The notes beneath the pieces are model-generated. The model was not told where the DNA came from, did no database searches, and saw nothing but the letters and a program-made list of their open reading frames with translations. This document shows positions 25,801-35,400 of a stretch of 64,000 nt of DNA, piece by piece; position 1 is the first letter of the stretch; every line of letters begins with the position of its first letter. Position numbers and translations under genes: made by a program. Source of the DNA: Kalymmatonema hyalinum WJT4-NPBG1 (lineage in GTDB: Bacteria > Cyanobacteriota > Cyanobacteriia > Cyanobacteriales > Nostocaceae); NCBI GenBank assembly GCA_019359075.1, contig JAHHIB010000046.1:1-64000 (forward strand), given 5' to 3'.

Positions 25801-26991
25801 TCACAACACTTCATCGTATTTTCCGCGAGATACCCCTGGTGAGCGCGAAGCAACCTGGGGAGGGTGTGCTGTGTCAAACCGACTCCCAAGGGCGGGAGAA
25901 GGTTTGACAAAGTCCTTTGTTGACAGCACGATTAATCCGGTGCTTCGCTGTATCAATCGGACTTTCTTTACAGTGAATTGCCCTAAGCGTTTCCAGGACG
26001 CATCACTTACAGAAACTTGTTTGTCGGTGTCACCACTCATCCAACCGCGATAAGTTTTTGCACCTTGTGTTGCTTCAACGTAGTCACCTTTACGAAATCC
26101 ATGTCGGGTGACCGTGCCACCATATCTACGTCGGACACCGCCCTTTGCTGGAACCATTAAGTGAAGTTGGCGACGTGAAACTGGAGGACGTTTGACAATA
26201 ACAAATTGGGACGGAGTGATGCTAATTTGTCCTTTCCAGCCCATGCTATTAGCTGAAGTTATTCCGTACTTTACCCAGTGACTTGCAGCAATTGTGATGC
26301 CATCTACCGCATGAGTTTCTGGCACTTGGCGCGATTTATCTTGCTTGTCTTTGGGCAGTCCTAATTGTTTACGCAAATTAGAAGTTTCCCAGCCTTGTAT
26401 AGTTGATGGCTTGATGCCAAATTGCTCTTCTATTTGTCCGACCAACCATAACTGACCAACCATAACAGGGCTAAATTCCTTATCACCTCGTGCCATAACA
26501 CGCTCAACAATAATGTCTTGAACTGGGTAAAGCTTGACTATTTCCCTTAGTGCCCGTAGCTCAAACGTTTTGTTAGCACAAATGCTAGGAGGAACTTTTT
26601 TTTGTTTGCGCTTATCGAACCTTACCTGACGATGAGCGCGTTGACTGTAGGATAATTTACGGTTAATTCGTCGTCCCCTACGCCCACGTCGCATCATTGC
26701 TCTTTGCTCCATTCGGTCTTTGACTGTTTTGAATGGCAAAACGAGATGTAGCATCAGTAGCGTGAACTTAGAAGATTGAACGCCAATACCAGAGTAAAGT
26801 TTGCCCGGATCTAACCCGATAACAATGGGCTGAGTTTTTGTATTGCTGGGTTCAACGGTTAATTGCACATAAAACACGCCTAGTCTTGACCATCCGGGAA
26901 TTGCTTTTCCTTCTTTAAGCCATCTCCTTGCACGACTAGGAGTAGTCGGCATGAGTGGCTTACCGTTTTTTGAAACTACCGGAATTCGCAT
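25801..26991 (-). CDS. isrB: IsrB-like RNA-guided nickase (HNH-less IscB relative, RRXRR family), copy 1
   Basis: A 396-residue protein. The N-terminal PLMP domain reads GKPLMPTTPSRARRWLKEGK. RuvC-I is IGLDPGKLYSGIG (Asp). An Arg-rich bridge helix (RRGRRGRRINRK) follows. RuvC-II is DIIVERV (Glu) and RuvC-III is ETHAVDGITIA (Asp). No HNH domain lies between RuvC-II and III, which distinguishes IsrB from IscB. The C-terminus has the RRRYGGTVTRHGFRKGDYV module. IsrB proteins are omegaRNA-guided nickases related to the ancestor of Cas9. All three acidic residues are present. The last 40 or so codons run through the element's own end hairpin, so the normal stop may be lost. Confidence 0.85.
   Translation of the reverse strand: MRIPVVSKNGKPLMPTTPSRARRWLKEGKAIPGWSRLGVFYVQLTVEPSNTKTQPIVIGLDPGKLYSGIGVQSSKFTLLMLHLVLPFKTVKDRMEQRAMMRRGRRGRRINRKLSYSQRAHRQVRFDKRKQKKVPPSICANKTFELRALREIVKLYPVQDIIVERVMARGDKEFSPVMVGQLWLVGQIEEQFGIKPSTIQGWETSNLRKQLGLPKDKQDKSRQVPETHAVDGITIAASHWVKYGITSANSMGWKGQISITPSQFVIVKRPPVSRRQLHLMVPAKGGVRRRYGGTVTRHGFRKGDYVEATQGAKTYRGWMSGDTDKQVSVSDASWKRLGQFTVKKVRLIQRSTGLIVLSTKDFVKPSPALGSRFDTAHPPQVASRSPGVSRGKYDEVL
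25873..25908. repeat. Element-end hairpin inside the isrB 3' end
   Basis: GTCAAACC and GGTTTGAC form outer arms, and CTCCC/GGGAG pair inside, giving 13 paired bases around an AAGGGC loop. It lies where the right end of an IS605-superfamily element is expected. The annotated reading frame crosses it. Confidence 0.6.
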
Positions 26992-27197
26992 TTAAGATAA
27001 TTCTCCTGTTACAGAGTTGATGTCCCCTCGCCCACCTAACTTAGAATGTCTTGGCTTGCCCAACGCCTTAATAAGAAGGCTTACAGTAAATCCGCACTGG
27101 GGAAGTATGCGGGTGTGTGTATCAAAGTTAGGCCCGATGGGCTAGTCAAACACGTAAGGCTTATTTCTTACAAGCCCCGTCCGCCTATGCGGCGGGG
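26992..27197 (-). ncRNA. Candidate omegaRNA of isrB copy 1
   Basis: About 200 bp directly upstream of the isrB start hold no protein frame but many short stems. They include CCCCG-CCGC-CTAT-GCGG-CGGGG (27175-27197) at the outer end and AGCCTT/AAGGCT-type pairings inside. In IscB/IsrB systems the guide RNA is encoded in this position, with the guide at its 5' end outside the element. Boundaries are approximate. Confidence 0.5.
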
Positions 27198-27225
27198 TTA
27201 TTGACTTGCAATATGTTAGGCACTG

Positions 27226-27244
27226 TTACCAACAATATTGGTAA
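27226..27244. promoter_or_regulatory. TTACCAA/TTGGTAA dyad (candidate operator)
   Basis: TTACCAACAATATTGGTAA has perfect 7-bp arms and a 5-bp spacer. It lies just outside the 5' end of the isrB unit, upstream of the restriction-subunit fragment. It uses the same half-site as the dyads beside the molybdate genes. Confidence 0.5.
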
Positions 27245-27409
27245 AAAGCAGCGATTGATACAGTTTTGGCAACCGATTTACGCTTTGATGGTTTTGGGGG
27301 AATGGTATGTCCTGTTTGGGGTATGCCAAGCAATGCCTGTAAATCTTCAATTGATTTGGTGGGTTAGGCGCAAGCTCTGCAGTCACTAAAAACTACCTCT
27401 CTTGCTCTG

Positions 27410-28384
27410 ATGAATTTAGGATTGTCAAGAATAGCAACTGTCAAAGCGAGCCGTCTTCCTAAAAGCCTTCGCCGGCACTTTGACATCAAACCTTTACCTG
27501 TAGCGCTAGATTTGCTTACCGCCTTTGAGGTCATTGGTTACACTGTCCTTTTGGAATCAGATATTAACATAGCTAGACACAAGCCACAACGTTGTCTTGA
27601 TGCCGAGGTGGTTTTGGGCGGTTGGGCGGAAGCCAGTGCCCTCTTGAGCGATTGGGCACGAGGGCACTGCGCTCCGCGCGATCGCCTATACAATGCCTTG
27701 AAGCAAATTAACCCTAAAGTACCATCTCTTGCAATTGAAACAGCTATCTCTGGGGTGAAAGTCACCCAAAGTTCTAACCTGTTTGAAAATAACCGTCTTT
27801 TTCACCAACACCTGACACAAGGAGTTGATGTTGCGTACCAAGAAAATCGCCAAACAGCTCATGAAAAAGTTTGGCTGATTGATGCGTCTAATTTGCTCAA
27901 CAATGACTGGTTAGTTATTCATCCTTTAACCCTGATTGAGGGAAGTTGCACTCACTGTCTGGATGTGGTTGTCTTCATCAATGGGTTCCCATTAGCAGTC
28001 ATTATCTGTACCGATCCTCAGGACAAAAACGCTACCCTCAAAAAAGCGTATCAGCAACTTCAGTTCTACAAACAACAAATTCCAACCCTGTTTTCCTACA
28101 ATGCATTCCTGATTATTGCCAGCCGAAATCAGGCACGAGTTGGCACTTTAACTTCTGAGTGGGAAGAGTTTCTGCCTTGGCGCACGATTGATAACGAAGA
28201 CTTTCCGCATCAAGGAGAAACAGAACTAGAAGTGCTGCTCCAAGGCATTTTTGACAAGCGGCGTTTTCTAGAGTTGATAAACCACTTCATGGTATTTGAG
28301 AACAACGGAGCCAGTATCAGCAAACAGTTGCTTCGTCGCCCTTTTTGTACAACGCCATACCCAAAAACAACCTGTAATTCGTAA
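27410..28384 (+). pseudogene. hsdR: Type I restriction enzyme HsdR N-terminal fragment, chimeric
   Basis: From about residue 95 the protein matches the HsdR N-terminal nuclease region: ALKQINPKVPSLAIE, NNRLFHQHLTQGV, KVWLID, then DVVVFINGFPLAVI and YKQQIPTLFSYNAFLII. It ends at FDKRRFLELINHF...FENNG, where normal HsdR proceeds into the helicase. The first 90 residues are unrelated, and a HIP1-rich repeat (about 27640-27690) sits at the joint. After about 28330 another frame encodes QRHTQKQPVIRNYEVFGTIQ and stops at 28445, the tail of a different gene. No hsdM or hsdS is nearby. It is a relic. Confidence 0.7.
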
Positions 28385-28410
28385 CTACGAAGTATTTGGG
28401 ACTATTCAAC

Positions 28411-28794
28411 ATGACAATTATGCCTACGAACTCGAATTGGTATGAGAAAGAACTCATCGAAGAATTCACTACCATCATCAATCACTCTTTCCCACAAGTT
28501 GGGCAATTGCTAAAGCGCTGTCATGTCAAACTCATCCAGTCATTCTGGGGACAACAGAGTCTTCACTTCCTCCCATACATCGCGATTTATTGCCCTAATG
28601 AGATAATTGCTGCTGTCAAAGCGCAAATAGCTGTATTTAGAGAAGTCGCAAAATATGTGGGAGTCGTTGAGGTTGTCTGTCTGAATGCCACATACTTGGT
28701 GCACGATCCGATGTCCAAGATCAAGCAGGATAATCCTCGCTTGTGGTTAGAACTGCACTGGATTGTCACACAGGAAAAAGGACAGGTGGTATGA
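28411..28794 (+). CDS. Unrecognised 127-aa protein coupled to an LLM oxidoreductase
   Basis: A soluble alpha/beta-looking protein without signal peptide; start MTIMPTNSNWYEKELIEEF assumed at 28411, with a second ATG three codons later. Features include a Trp/Leu-rich centre (IQSFWGQQSLHFLPY) and IVTQEKGQVV at the end. Its stop overlaps the next start (ATGA), so both are probably translated from one message. I do not recognise the family. Its beginning overlaps a broken gene tail that ends at 28445. Confidence 0.55.
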   Translation: MTIMPTNSNWYEKELIEEFTTIINHSFPQVGQLLKRCHVKLIQSFWGQQSLHFLPYIAIYCPNEIIAAVKAQIAVFREVAKYVGVVEVVCLNATYLVHDPMSKIKQDNPRLWLELHWIVTQEKGQVV

Positions 28795-29798
28795 AAACTG
28801 GGCTTTTCTGCAATTACGAAAATCATCACCATGATGCTCGTCGTGCCATCTCTGAGCAAGTGGCGGTAGTAAAACACGGAGAAAGCTTAGGCTTTGAAGA
28901 AGCCTGGGTAACAGAGCACCATTTCAATGATTTGAGTGTTAGCTCGTCTACTTTGATGTTAATGGCACATTTGGCGGGCGTAACTTCAACAATCACATTA
29001 GGTTCGGCAGCAGTGCTGTTGGCGTTTCATAACCCAATTACTGTTGCAGAAGATATTGCCACATTGGATAACCTGTGCGATGGGCGACTTGCTGTAGGAA
29101 TTGCCAAGGGTGGACCATTTCCCCAACAAAACAAGCACTTTGCCACACCGATGAGTGAATCGCGTGCCAAGACACTAGAAGCAATGACGTTGATTCATAA
29201 ACTGTTGTATCACAACGATGTGTCGTTTCAAGGGCAATACTATCAGTGCAATGATGTCACGATTTACCCGAAACCCTTACAGAAAAAAATACCAGTGTAC
29301 CTTGCTACCAGTGATGATGAGGCGATTGGATTTGCTGCCCTTAATTCTTTCGGCTTGATGGGAGGAGCACCGTTTTCCCTAGATACACTCAAAAGCAATG
29401 TTGCCAAATACCGCGCTATCAATTCCAGTGGTTCTGATAAGTTCATGCTGGCACGATTCTTTTTTGTTGCCGGTACCAAAGATGAGGCGATCGCTGAGGC
29501 TTTACCTTTGATTCGCACTTTTAGTCAAAGGATGAAGATGTTGAGTGCTAAAGCACAAAAGTGTGGCAATAGCAGTCAACACCTCCAAGCTTCTGGTAGT
29601 GAAAAAAGTATCTTTGATGAAGACCAATTGTTAGAAAATTCGATAATTGGTGATGTAGCCACTTGCCGGGACAAAATCAAACGATTTCAGGACGAACTCA
29701 ATTTAGGTACCTTGGCACTGAAACCCGCTTCGTTGAATCTGCAAAAAAACCTAGAGAGTTTGACGCGCTATAACGAAGAGGTACGAACTTATGTGTAA
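28791..29798 (+). CDS. LLM-class (luciferase-like) flavin-dependent oxidoreductase
   Basis: A 335-residue TIM-barrel enzyme of the bacterial luciferase-like family. Start is ATG 28791 (MKTGLFCNYENHHHD). Typical elements are GFEEAWVTEHHFND (EHH near residue 43), ITLGSAAVLLAFHNPI, and DNLCDGRLAVGIAKGG for flavin/phosphate binding. Such enzymes use reduced FMN or F420 to oxidise substrates including sulfonates, alkanes and aldehydes; the substrate here cannot be read. The ATGA overlap with the preceding gene indicates a shared operon. The sulfur and molybdenum genes nearby are suggestive only. Confidence 0.88.
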   Translation: MKTGLFCNYENHHHDARRAISEQVAVVKHGESLGFEEAWVTEHHFNDLSVSSSTLMLMAHLAGVTSTITLGSAAVLLAFHNPITVAEDIATLDNLCDGRLAVGIAKGGPFPQQNKHFATPMSESRAKTLEAMTLIHKLLYHNDVSFQGQYYQCNDVTIYPKPLQKKIPVYLATSDDEAIGFAALNSFGLMGGAPFSLDTLKSNVAKYRAINSSGSDKFMLARFFFVAGTKDEAIAEALPLIRTFSQRMKMLSAKAQKCGNSSQHLQASGSEKSIFDEDQLLENSIIGDVATCRDKIKRFQDELNLGTLALKPASLNLQKNLESLTRYNEEVRTYV

Positions 29799-29828
29799 AC
29801 AACGCAGTGATTAGAAAGGGGTGTTACT

Positions 29829-30206
29829 ATGAATCAACCTTTCCTTCCTCCAGATGATTTGCCTCCAGCTAGAACAACTCTAGTTGATGAAATACTGCAC
29901 AGACAACTAGAAACAGTTGCTGGCATACGCTTTTACCAAACCTGCGGTCCGATTATGCGGGTTTTGCTGTCGAATTGTCACTGGTATTTCCAAACGAGTT
30001 CTGGCATTTTGACGCTAGTGATTGTTTGCTATGACATTGAAAGTTACTGGCATATCACTAACGCTGTTTCCCATATTCTCAAGAGATTGAAGCTGTTTTC
30101 AAACAGTGCCAAAATTCGCTTCTGTCCACCAATTGAGTTGGGGACACCGTGGGAAATCGAAGTCAATGAAATGTCAGATGATGAAATCCCGGATGATGAA
30201 GATTAA
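29829..30206 (+). CDS. Unrecognised acidic 125-aa protein
   Basis: It starts [20 protein letters not shown], continues with [21 protein letters not shown] and a predicted beta/alpha core, and ends in the acidic tail [11 protein letters not shown]. There is no signal peptide or transmembrane helix. It lies 30 bp after the LLM oxidoreductase with an AGAAAGGGG site, so it is likely the third gene of that operon. I believe it is a conserved cyanobacterial protein without assigned function. The 30207-30452 gap shows nothing recognisable. Confidence 0.6.
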   Translation: MNQPFLPPDDLPPARTTLVDEILHRQLETVAGIRFYQTCGPIMRVLLSNCHWYFQTSSGILTLVIVCYDIESYWHITNAVSHILKRLKLFSNSAKIRFCPPIELGTPWEIEVNEMSDDEIPDDED

Positions 30207-30452
30207 TTTCTGTACGTTCGCTCATTTTCAATAACTGGGAGGGAATTATGTCTTGCAGTGTTTGGAGTGTGGCTGATAGAGAGACTTTGGCATTCTCATT
30301 AGTGAAAGCATCTGTCGTTGGAGACAGTTTTTCCTTGAACCGCTTCAATATTTACAGTAGCAGGTAGTGAAGCAGGTGTTCTGACTCACTTTCACCGTCA
30401 CCATTTAGCTACAATCAAACCAAGCCCGAAAAAGTCTTGGCGTTCAAAGATT

Positions 30453-31031
30453 ATGGTAGCCATCACCCAACAACCCCAAAAAATGACCATCGAGGAATAT
30501 CTCGAATGGGAACCTCAGCAAGACGTTCGCTACGAATATGTCAACGGCGAAGTTTTTGCCATGACAGGTGGTACAATTCCGCACAATGACATTGCTCTAA
30601 ACCTTTACAGAGCCTTGTACCCTCATCTGCGTTCCAGAGGTTGTCGGGTGAATGTGTCAGATGTGAAAGTGCAAGTCAGTTCCCAGAGCGCTTACTACTA
30701 TCCTGATGTTATCGTCAGTTGCGACCCTCAAGACCTCAACGCCCGCAAATTTATTCAATTTCCCAAGCTGATTGTCGAAGTCCTCTCCCCAGGTACAAGC
30801 GCCAAAGACAGGGGTGAAAAATTCACTTATTATCTTAAAATCCCCACTTTGCAAGAGTATGTCTTGATTGACTCTGAAATAATCTCCGTTGAGCGTTACT
30901 CTCGCGGAGAGGGTAGAATGTGGCTTTACTATCCCTACACGAGTGGAGATATTATCACTCTATCAAGTATTGAATTTGAATGTCCTATTGAATTGCTGTA
31001 TGAAAGTGTTGTATTTGGAACCGAAGAATAA
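30453..31031 (+). CDS. Uma2 (DUF820) family nuclease-fold protein 1
   Basis: A 192-residue Uma2 protein, a PD-(D/E)XK-fold family greatly expanded in filamentous cyanobacteria. Motifs are MTIEEYLEWEPQQDVRYEYVNGE, then YYYPDVIVSC (catalytic Asp) and LIVEVLSPGTSAKDRGEKF (Glu-x-Leu and a conserved Asp/Arg). The family is predicted to be a restriction-like endonuclease, but cellular function is mostly unknown. It is complete and ends at a strong hairpin shared with the convergent Mop gene. Confidence 0.9.
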   Translation: MVAITQQPQKMTIEEYLEWEPQQDVRYEYVNGEVFAMTGGTIPHNDIALNLYRALYPHLRSRGCRVNVSDVKVQVSSQSAYYYPDVIVSCDPQDLNARKFIQFPKLIVEVLSPGTSAKDRGEKFTYYLKIPTLQEYVLIDSEIISVERYSRGEGRMWLYYPYTSGDIITLSSIEFECPIELLYESVVFGTEE

Positions 31032-31050
31032 AGCCCCCATATGGGGGCTT
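31031..31050. terminator. Bidirectional terminator between convergent genes
   Basis: AAGCCCCCATATGGGGGCTT is a perfect 20-bp palindrome overlapping the end of the Uma2 gene. It lies between the plus-strand Uma2 gene and the minus-strand Mop gene and could stop both. Confidence 0.7.
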
Positions 31051-31105
31051 CAAAGTTTCATACTGTAGCTTCCAAATAGTTGAGAACTATCTCAAAAAGA
31101 ATTTG

Positions 31106-31315
31106 TTAATCAACAGCAACCATTACATCCGAAGATTTAATAATAGCGTATGCTTGCTTACCTTCTTCCAGTTGAAGCTTTTCCGATGATGACTTGGTGA
31201 TGATTGCGGTGACTTCTACTCCAGGAGCGATTTCCAACGTTACCTCGGTGTTGACAGCTCCATCCACAACTTTTTTCACAGTAGCTTTAAGCGCATTACG
31301 AGCACTTACTTGCAT
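31106..31315 (-). CDS. Molbindin (Mop-domain molybdate-binding protein) 2
   Basis: A 69-residue Mop domain: MQVSARNALKATVKK, GAVNTEVTLEIAPG, AYAIIKSSDVMVAV. I count 49 of 69 positions identical to the copy at 23542. It presumably stores molybdate as a hexamer in the cytoplasm, feeding cofactor synthesis for nitrogenase and nitrate reductase. No TACCAA dyad is visible in its upstream gap (31316-31758), which otherwise shows nothing recognisable. Confidence 0.9.
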   Translation of the reverse strand: MQVSARNALKATVKKVVDGAVNTEVTLEIAPGVEVTAIITKSSSEKLQLEEGKQAYAIIKSSDVMVAVD

Positions 31316-31758
31316 CTTTTGATGTCCCCTGTATCCGTTTCAACTCAATAATAGTAGCAACTATTCGCTCTTATAATTAACATCTTGACCGCCAACCTTA
31401 CTATTTTTAACTTTTGCTTAAGGTATAAAAAACCATTGCTCAGTCTTACACAGTATTAATTGAGCTAAAAATCCTGCTAGTCAAAGGTTTTGGGATTAGC
31501 CTATGTTGAGGTTGTGACTACTGGAACGCTTTACATGATAGGAGCATTCGTGACAAATTAAGAAAATTGCACTTTTGTCAAGTACCTAGAGGAAAAGGAG
31601 TTGAATGAAGTTAGTTTATCTAAGTTTGTTGAGAGATGGGGACGGCATAAGACAGCTGCAATGCATTATTCATCCCCACCAAAGGCGTAGGGGTTTGTGG
31701 TTTCATCGCTGTAAAATCAGGGTTTTAAGAAAAAGTAAATTTATAATGTCATATTGCC

Positions 31759-32337
31759 ATGACTGCAATTACCATCAACTTTAATAATGTTATTAAACTA
31801 ACCGACGATCAATTTTACCAACTGTGTCAGGATAATCCCGATGTCAAATTTGAGCGCAACGCCAAGGGAGAATTGATTGTAATGCCACCAACGGGGGGAG
31901 AAACAGGAAAACGTAACGCGAAACTTACTGCACGATTTGTTTTGTGGAACGAACAAACACAACTCGGTGAAGTATTCGACTCCTCCACTTGCTTTAAACT
32001 CCCCAACGGTTCTGATCGCTCCCCCGATGTATCCTGGATACAATTAGAGCGGTGGAACGCACTGACACCCTCCGAACGTGAGAAATTCCCACCCATCGCC
32101 CCAGATTTTGTGTTGGAGTTGATGTCTCCATCCGATAGCCTTAGCGTTGTTCAAGCCAAAATGCAAGAATATATGGATGCAGGCGTAAAATTGGGTTGGC
32201 TTATCAACAGAAAAACTGGGCGTATCGAAATTTATAGACAAGGGCAAACAAAAGAAGTATTGGAGTTCCCCACAAGCTTATCTGGAGAAGACATATTACC
32301 TGGTTTTGTTTTGGATTTACAGATTGTGTGGGGTTAA
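31759..32337 (+). CDS. Uma2 (DUF820) family nuclease-fold protein 2
   Basis: A 192-residue Uma2 protein of a different subgroup from the one at 30453. It has LTDDQFYQLCQDNPDVKFER, ELIVMPPTGGETG, SPDVSWIQLERW (catalytic Asp) and APDFVLELMSPSDSL (Glu). Its length is the same, but sequence similarity to its neighbour is low outside the catalytic core. It is complete. Its role is unknown, as for most cyanobacterial Uma2 copies. Confidence 0.9.
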   Translation: MTAITINFNNVIKLTDDQFYQLCQDNPDVKFERNAKGELIVMPPTGGETGKRNAKLTARFVLWNEQTQLGEVFDSSTCFKLPNGSDRSPDVSWIQLERWNALTPSEREKFPPIAPDFVLELMSPSDSLSVVQAKMQEYMDAGVKLGWLINRKTGRIEIYRQGQTKEVLEFPTSLSGEDILPGFVLDLQIVWG

Positions 32338-32423
32338 TTGCAATTTTAAACAAGCTAAAACTTTTCTAAACAATATAATTATTTTTGTAGTATCATTTTT
32401 TATTTAATAGACAAAAATAGTGT

Positions 32424-35400
32424 TTATGAATCCTTTTTATAGGGTTTGACAGATTTGGCTATACCTTGTTTTAGGATAGGTTTAGTGTTTTGTCTTGGTG
32501 ACGGGGTAAGCTGCTGTACCAAGTTTAGTAGTGTTGGGTGGTTTGGTGCAATAACAAGTGCTTTTTTACAGTAGATTCTTGCTTCATCAACTCTGCCAAG
32601 TTTCAACAGTGCGCGACTTAAATCTGATGTGACGATGGTCAAACCTCTTTCATTTTTTAAATTTTCGTTGATTTCAAAACCTTTTATAAGTTGAATAACA
32701 GCTTCTTCTAAGTTTTCATGTGCGAGTAAAGTTTGACCCATTGCAGTATAAACTTTTGCTAGATGTTCTTGGTCGCCTAATTGCTCGCCTAATTTGATAC
32801 TTTCATGGAAAAACATCAGCGCTAATTTATGCTTTTCCTCTCCTCCCTGTTTGTGTAATACTCTACCCAGGTTGTTAAGAATTATTGCTTGTCCGCGTTG
32901 GTCTTGCTGTTTTATAGATAAGTCGTAACATTGTCGGAGAATTTTCTCTGCTTCATTCCATTTTTGTTGATTTCTTAGTACTCTGCTTAGGATACTAAGG
33001 GAAATTGATAGAGGTTTTATATCATCTAAACCGACACAAATATCTTGGCTGCGTTTTAAGATTTGTTCAGCTTTTTCCCATTCATATTGTAATTCTAGAA
33101 TCCTGCCTATATTATTCAATGATATAGCCGAGCTTTTCTGGTTTCCTAGTTTTTCAGATATTTCGTAACTGCTTTGGAAAGCTTCTTTTGCTTTATCTAA
33201 TTGCTTTTGTTCGAGCAATAAGTAACCCTTTTGATACAATGTCTCAGCTAAATAGGTAAGTGTTATTGACTTCCGCTCCTGGTTATTTAATTCTTCTTGG
33301 ATAGCAAGAATACGCTCAAGAGTCGAAATAGCTTTTTCAATTTCACCCTGTTCGCGCAGTACCGCGCTCAGAGTCGTTAGTGTCATGGCTATGCCACGTT
33401 TGTTATCTAGCTGTTCCTCAATATCAGCGATACACTCAAGGGTTTTTATCGCCTCTTCAAGATCACCCTGTTGACGCAGTACACCAGCTAGACTTGTTAA
33501 GGTCATTGTCAAGCCGCGTTGGTTGCCAAACTGTTCTTCAATCGCAACACTACAGCGAAAAGCATTGACGGCTCCATCGAGTTTGTTTTGCTGCTGTAAA
33601 ACACCAGCCAACCGGTTTAAACCGATGGCTTCTGAGCGTTTCTCATCGAGTTGTTGGCTGATTTCAATTTGACGGCTAAAAGCATCGACGGCTTGATCGA
33701 GTTTGTTTTGCTGCTGTAAAACAGCACCCAAGCAGTTTAAACCTCTTGCTTCAGAATGTTTATCATCAAGTTGTTGGTTGATTTCAATTTGACGGCGAAA
33801 AACATCGACGGCTTCATCGAGTTTATTTTGCTGCTGTAAAACACCACCTAAACAGTTTAAACCGATGGCTTCTGAGCGTTTCTCATCGAGTTGTTGGCTG
33901 ATTTCAACTCTGCAGCGAAAAGCATCGACGGCTTCATCGAATTTATTTTGCTGCTGTAAAACATTACCCAAGCAGTTTAAACCGATGGCTTCTGAGCGTT
34001 TCTCATCGAGTTGTTGGCTGATTTCAATTTGACGGCGAAAAGCATCGACGGCTTCATCGAGCTTGTTTTGCTGCTGTAAAACACCACCTAAGCAGTTTAA
34101 ACCTCTTGCTTCAGAATGTTTATCATCAAGTTGTTGGTTGATTTCAATTTGACGGCAAAAAACATCGACGGCTTCATCGAGCTTGTTTTGCTGCTGTAAA
34201 ACACCACCTAAGCAGTTTAAACCTCTTGCTTCAGAATGTTTATCATCAAGTTGTTGGTTGATTTCAATTTGACGGCAAAAAACATCGACGGCTTCATCGA
34301 GTTTATTTTGCTGCTGTAAAACACCACCTAAACAGTTTAAACCTATCGCCTCAGAGCATTTATCATCGAGTTGTTGGTTGATTTCAACTCTGCGGCGAAA
34401 AGCATTGACGGCTTCATCGAGTTTATTTTGCTGCTGTAAAACACCAGCCAAGCAGTTTAAACCTATCGCCTCAGAGCGTTTGTCATCGAGTTGTTGGTTG
34501 ATTTGAATCACGCGGCGAAAAGCATCGACAGCTTCATCGAGTTTGTTTTGCTGCTGTAAAACAGCACCCAAGCAGTTTAAAGCTATCCCCTCAGAGCGTT
34601 TATCATCGAGTTGTTGACTGATTTTAATACTACGGCGAAAAGCATCGACAGCTTCATCGAGTTTATTTTGCTTTTGCAAAGCACTTCCTAAGCTATTTAG
34701 CGTAATTGACAAACCATCTAGTTCATCTAATATTTCTTGGATAGCTAAAGCTTGTTTGAGAGTATCTACAGCCTGGTCAATTTTTTGTTGTCGCCGTTGT
34801 ATACCTCCAAGGGTAGTAAGCCACTTTGTATGACACCGATGACGGATTTGCTCAATTTTGATTTTTTGCAGTATTCCCGAAATAGGGGCAAGTACTGCCT
34901 CAGCATTCAGATGTTCTTTTTGCAGAGAAAGATACTTTCCTTGTTGAATGCGGAATTTCACTACCAATTCCCAATTCTCAAATCGTTCCGCTAAAAGTTG
35001 GAACCTGGACATGAATGCTACTGCTTGCTTCCAGTAGCCATATTTTTCAAAAAATTCTTGAAGCCGGGATGCAAATTCATAGTCAGCACTTTCTTGATGT
35101 TGCAACCAATCAGCAACCAAAATAATACCGTTAATATCCTCTGCGATCGCACTAGCAACAAAACCAATATCGCTGGATTTAACTAAATTGATAAAAAATT
35201 GAGCGTGTCGAGTTGCTGCATCATCTCGCAATCCGCGTTCAGCTGCCAACTCTTGAGCAAATGCACGAATTAACGGATGGAAAACAAATCGGTTCTCTCC
35301 CACCTCAGCATAGTTAAGTAGCGAAAACCGACATAAGCAATCGAGGTCATCTTGTGCTGTATACTCATCACTATAATTACCTGTTGCTGTTGCAGAACGT

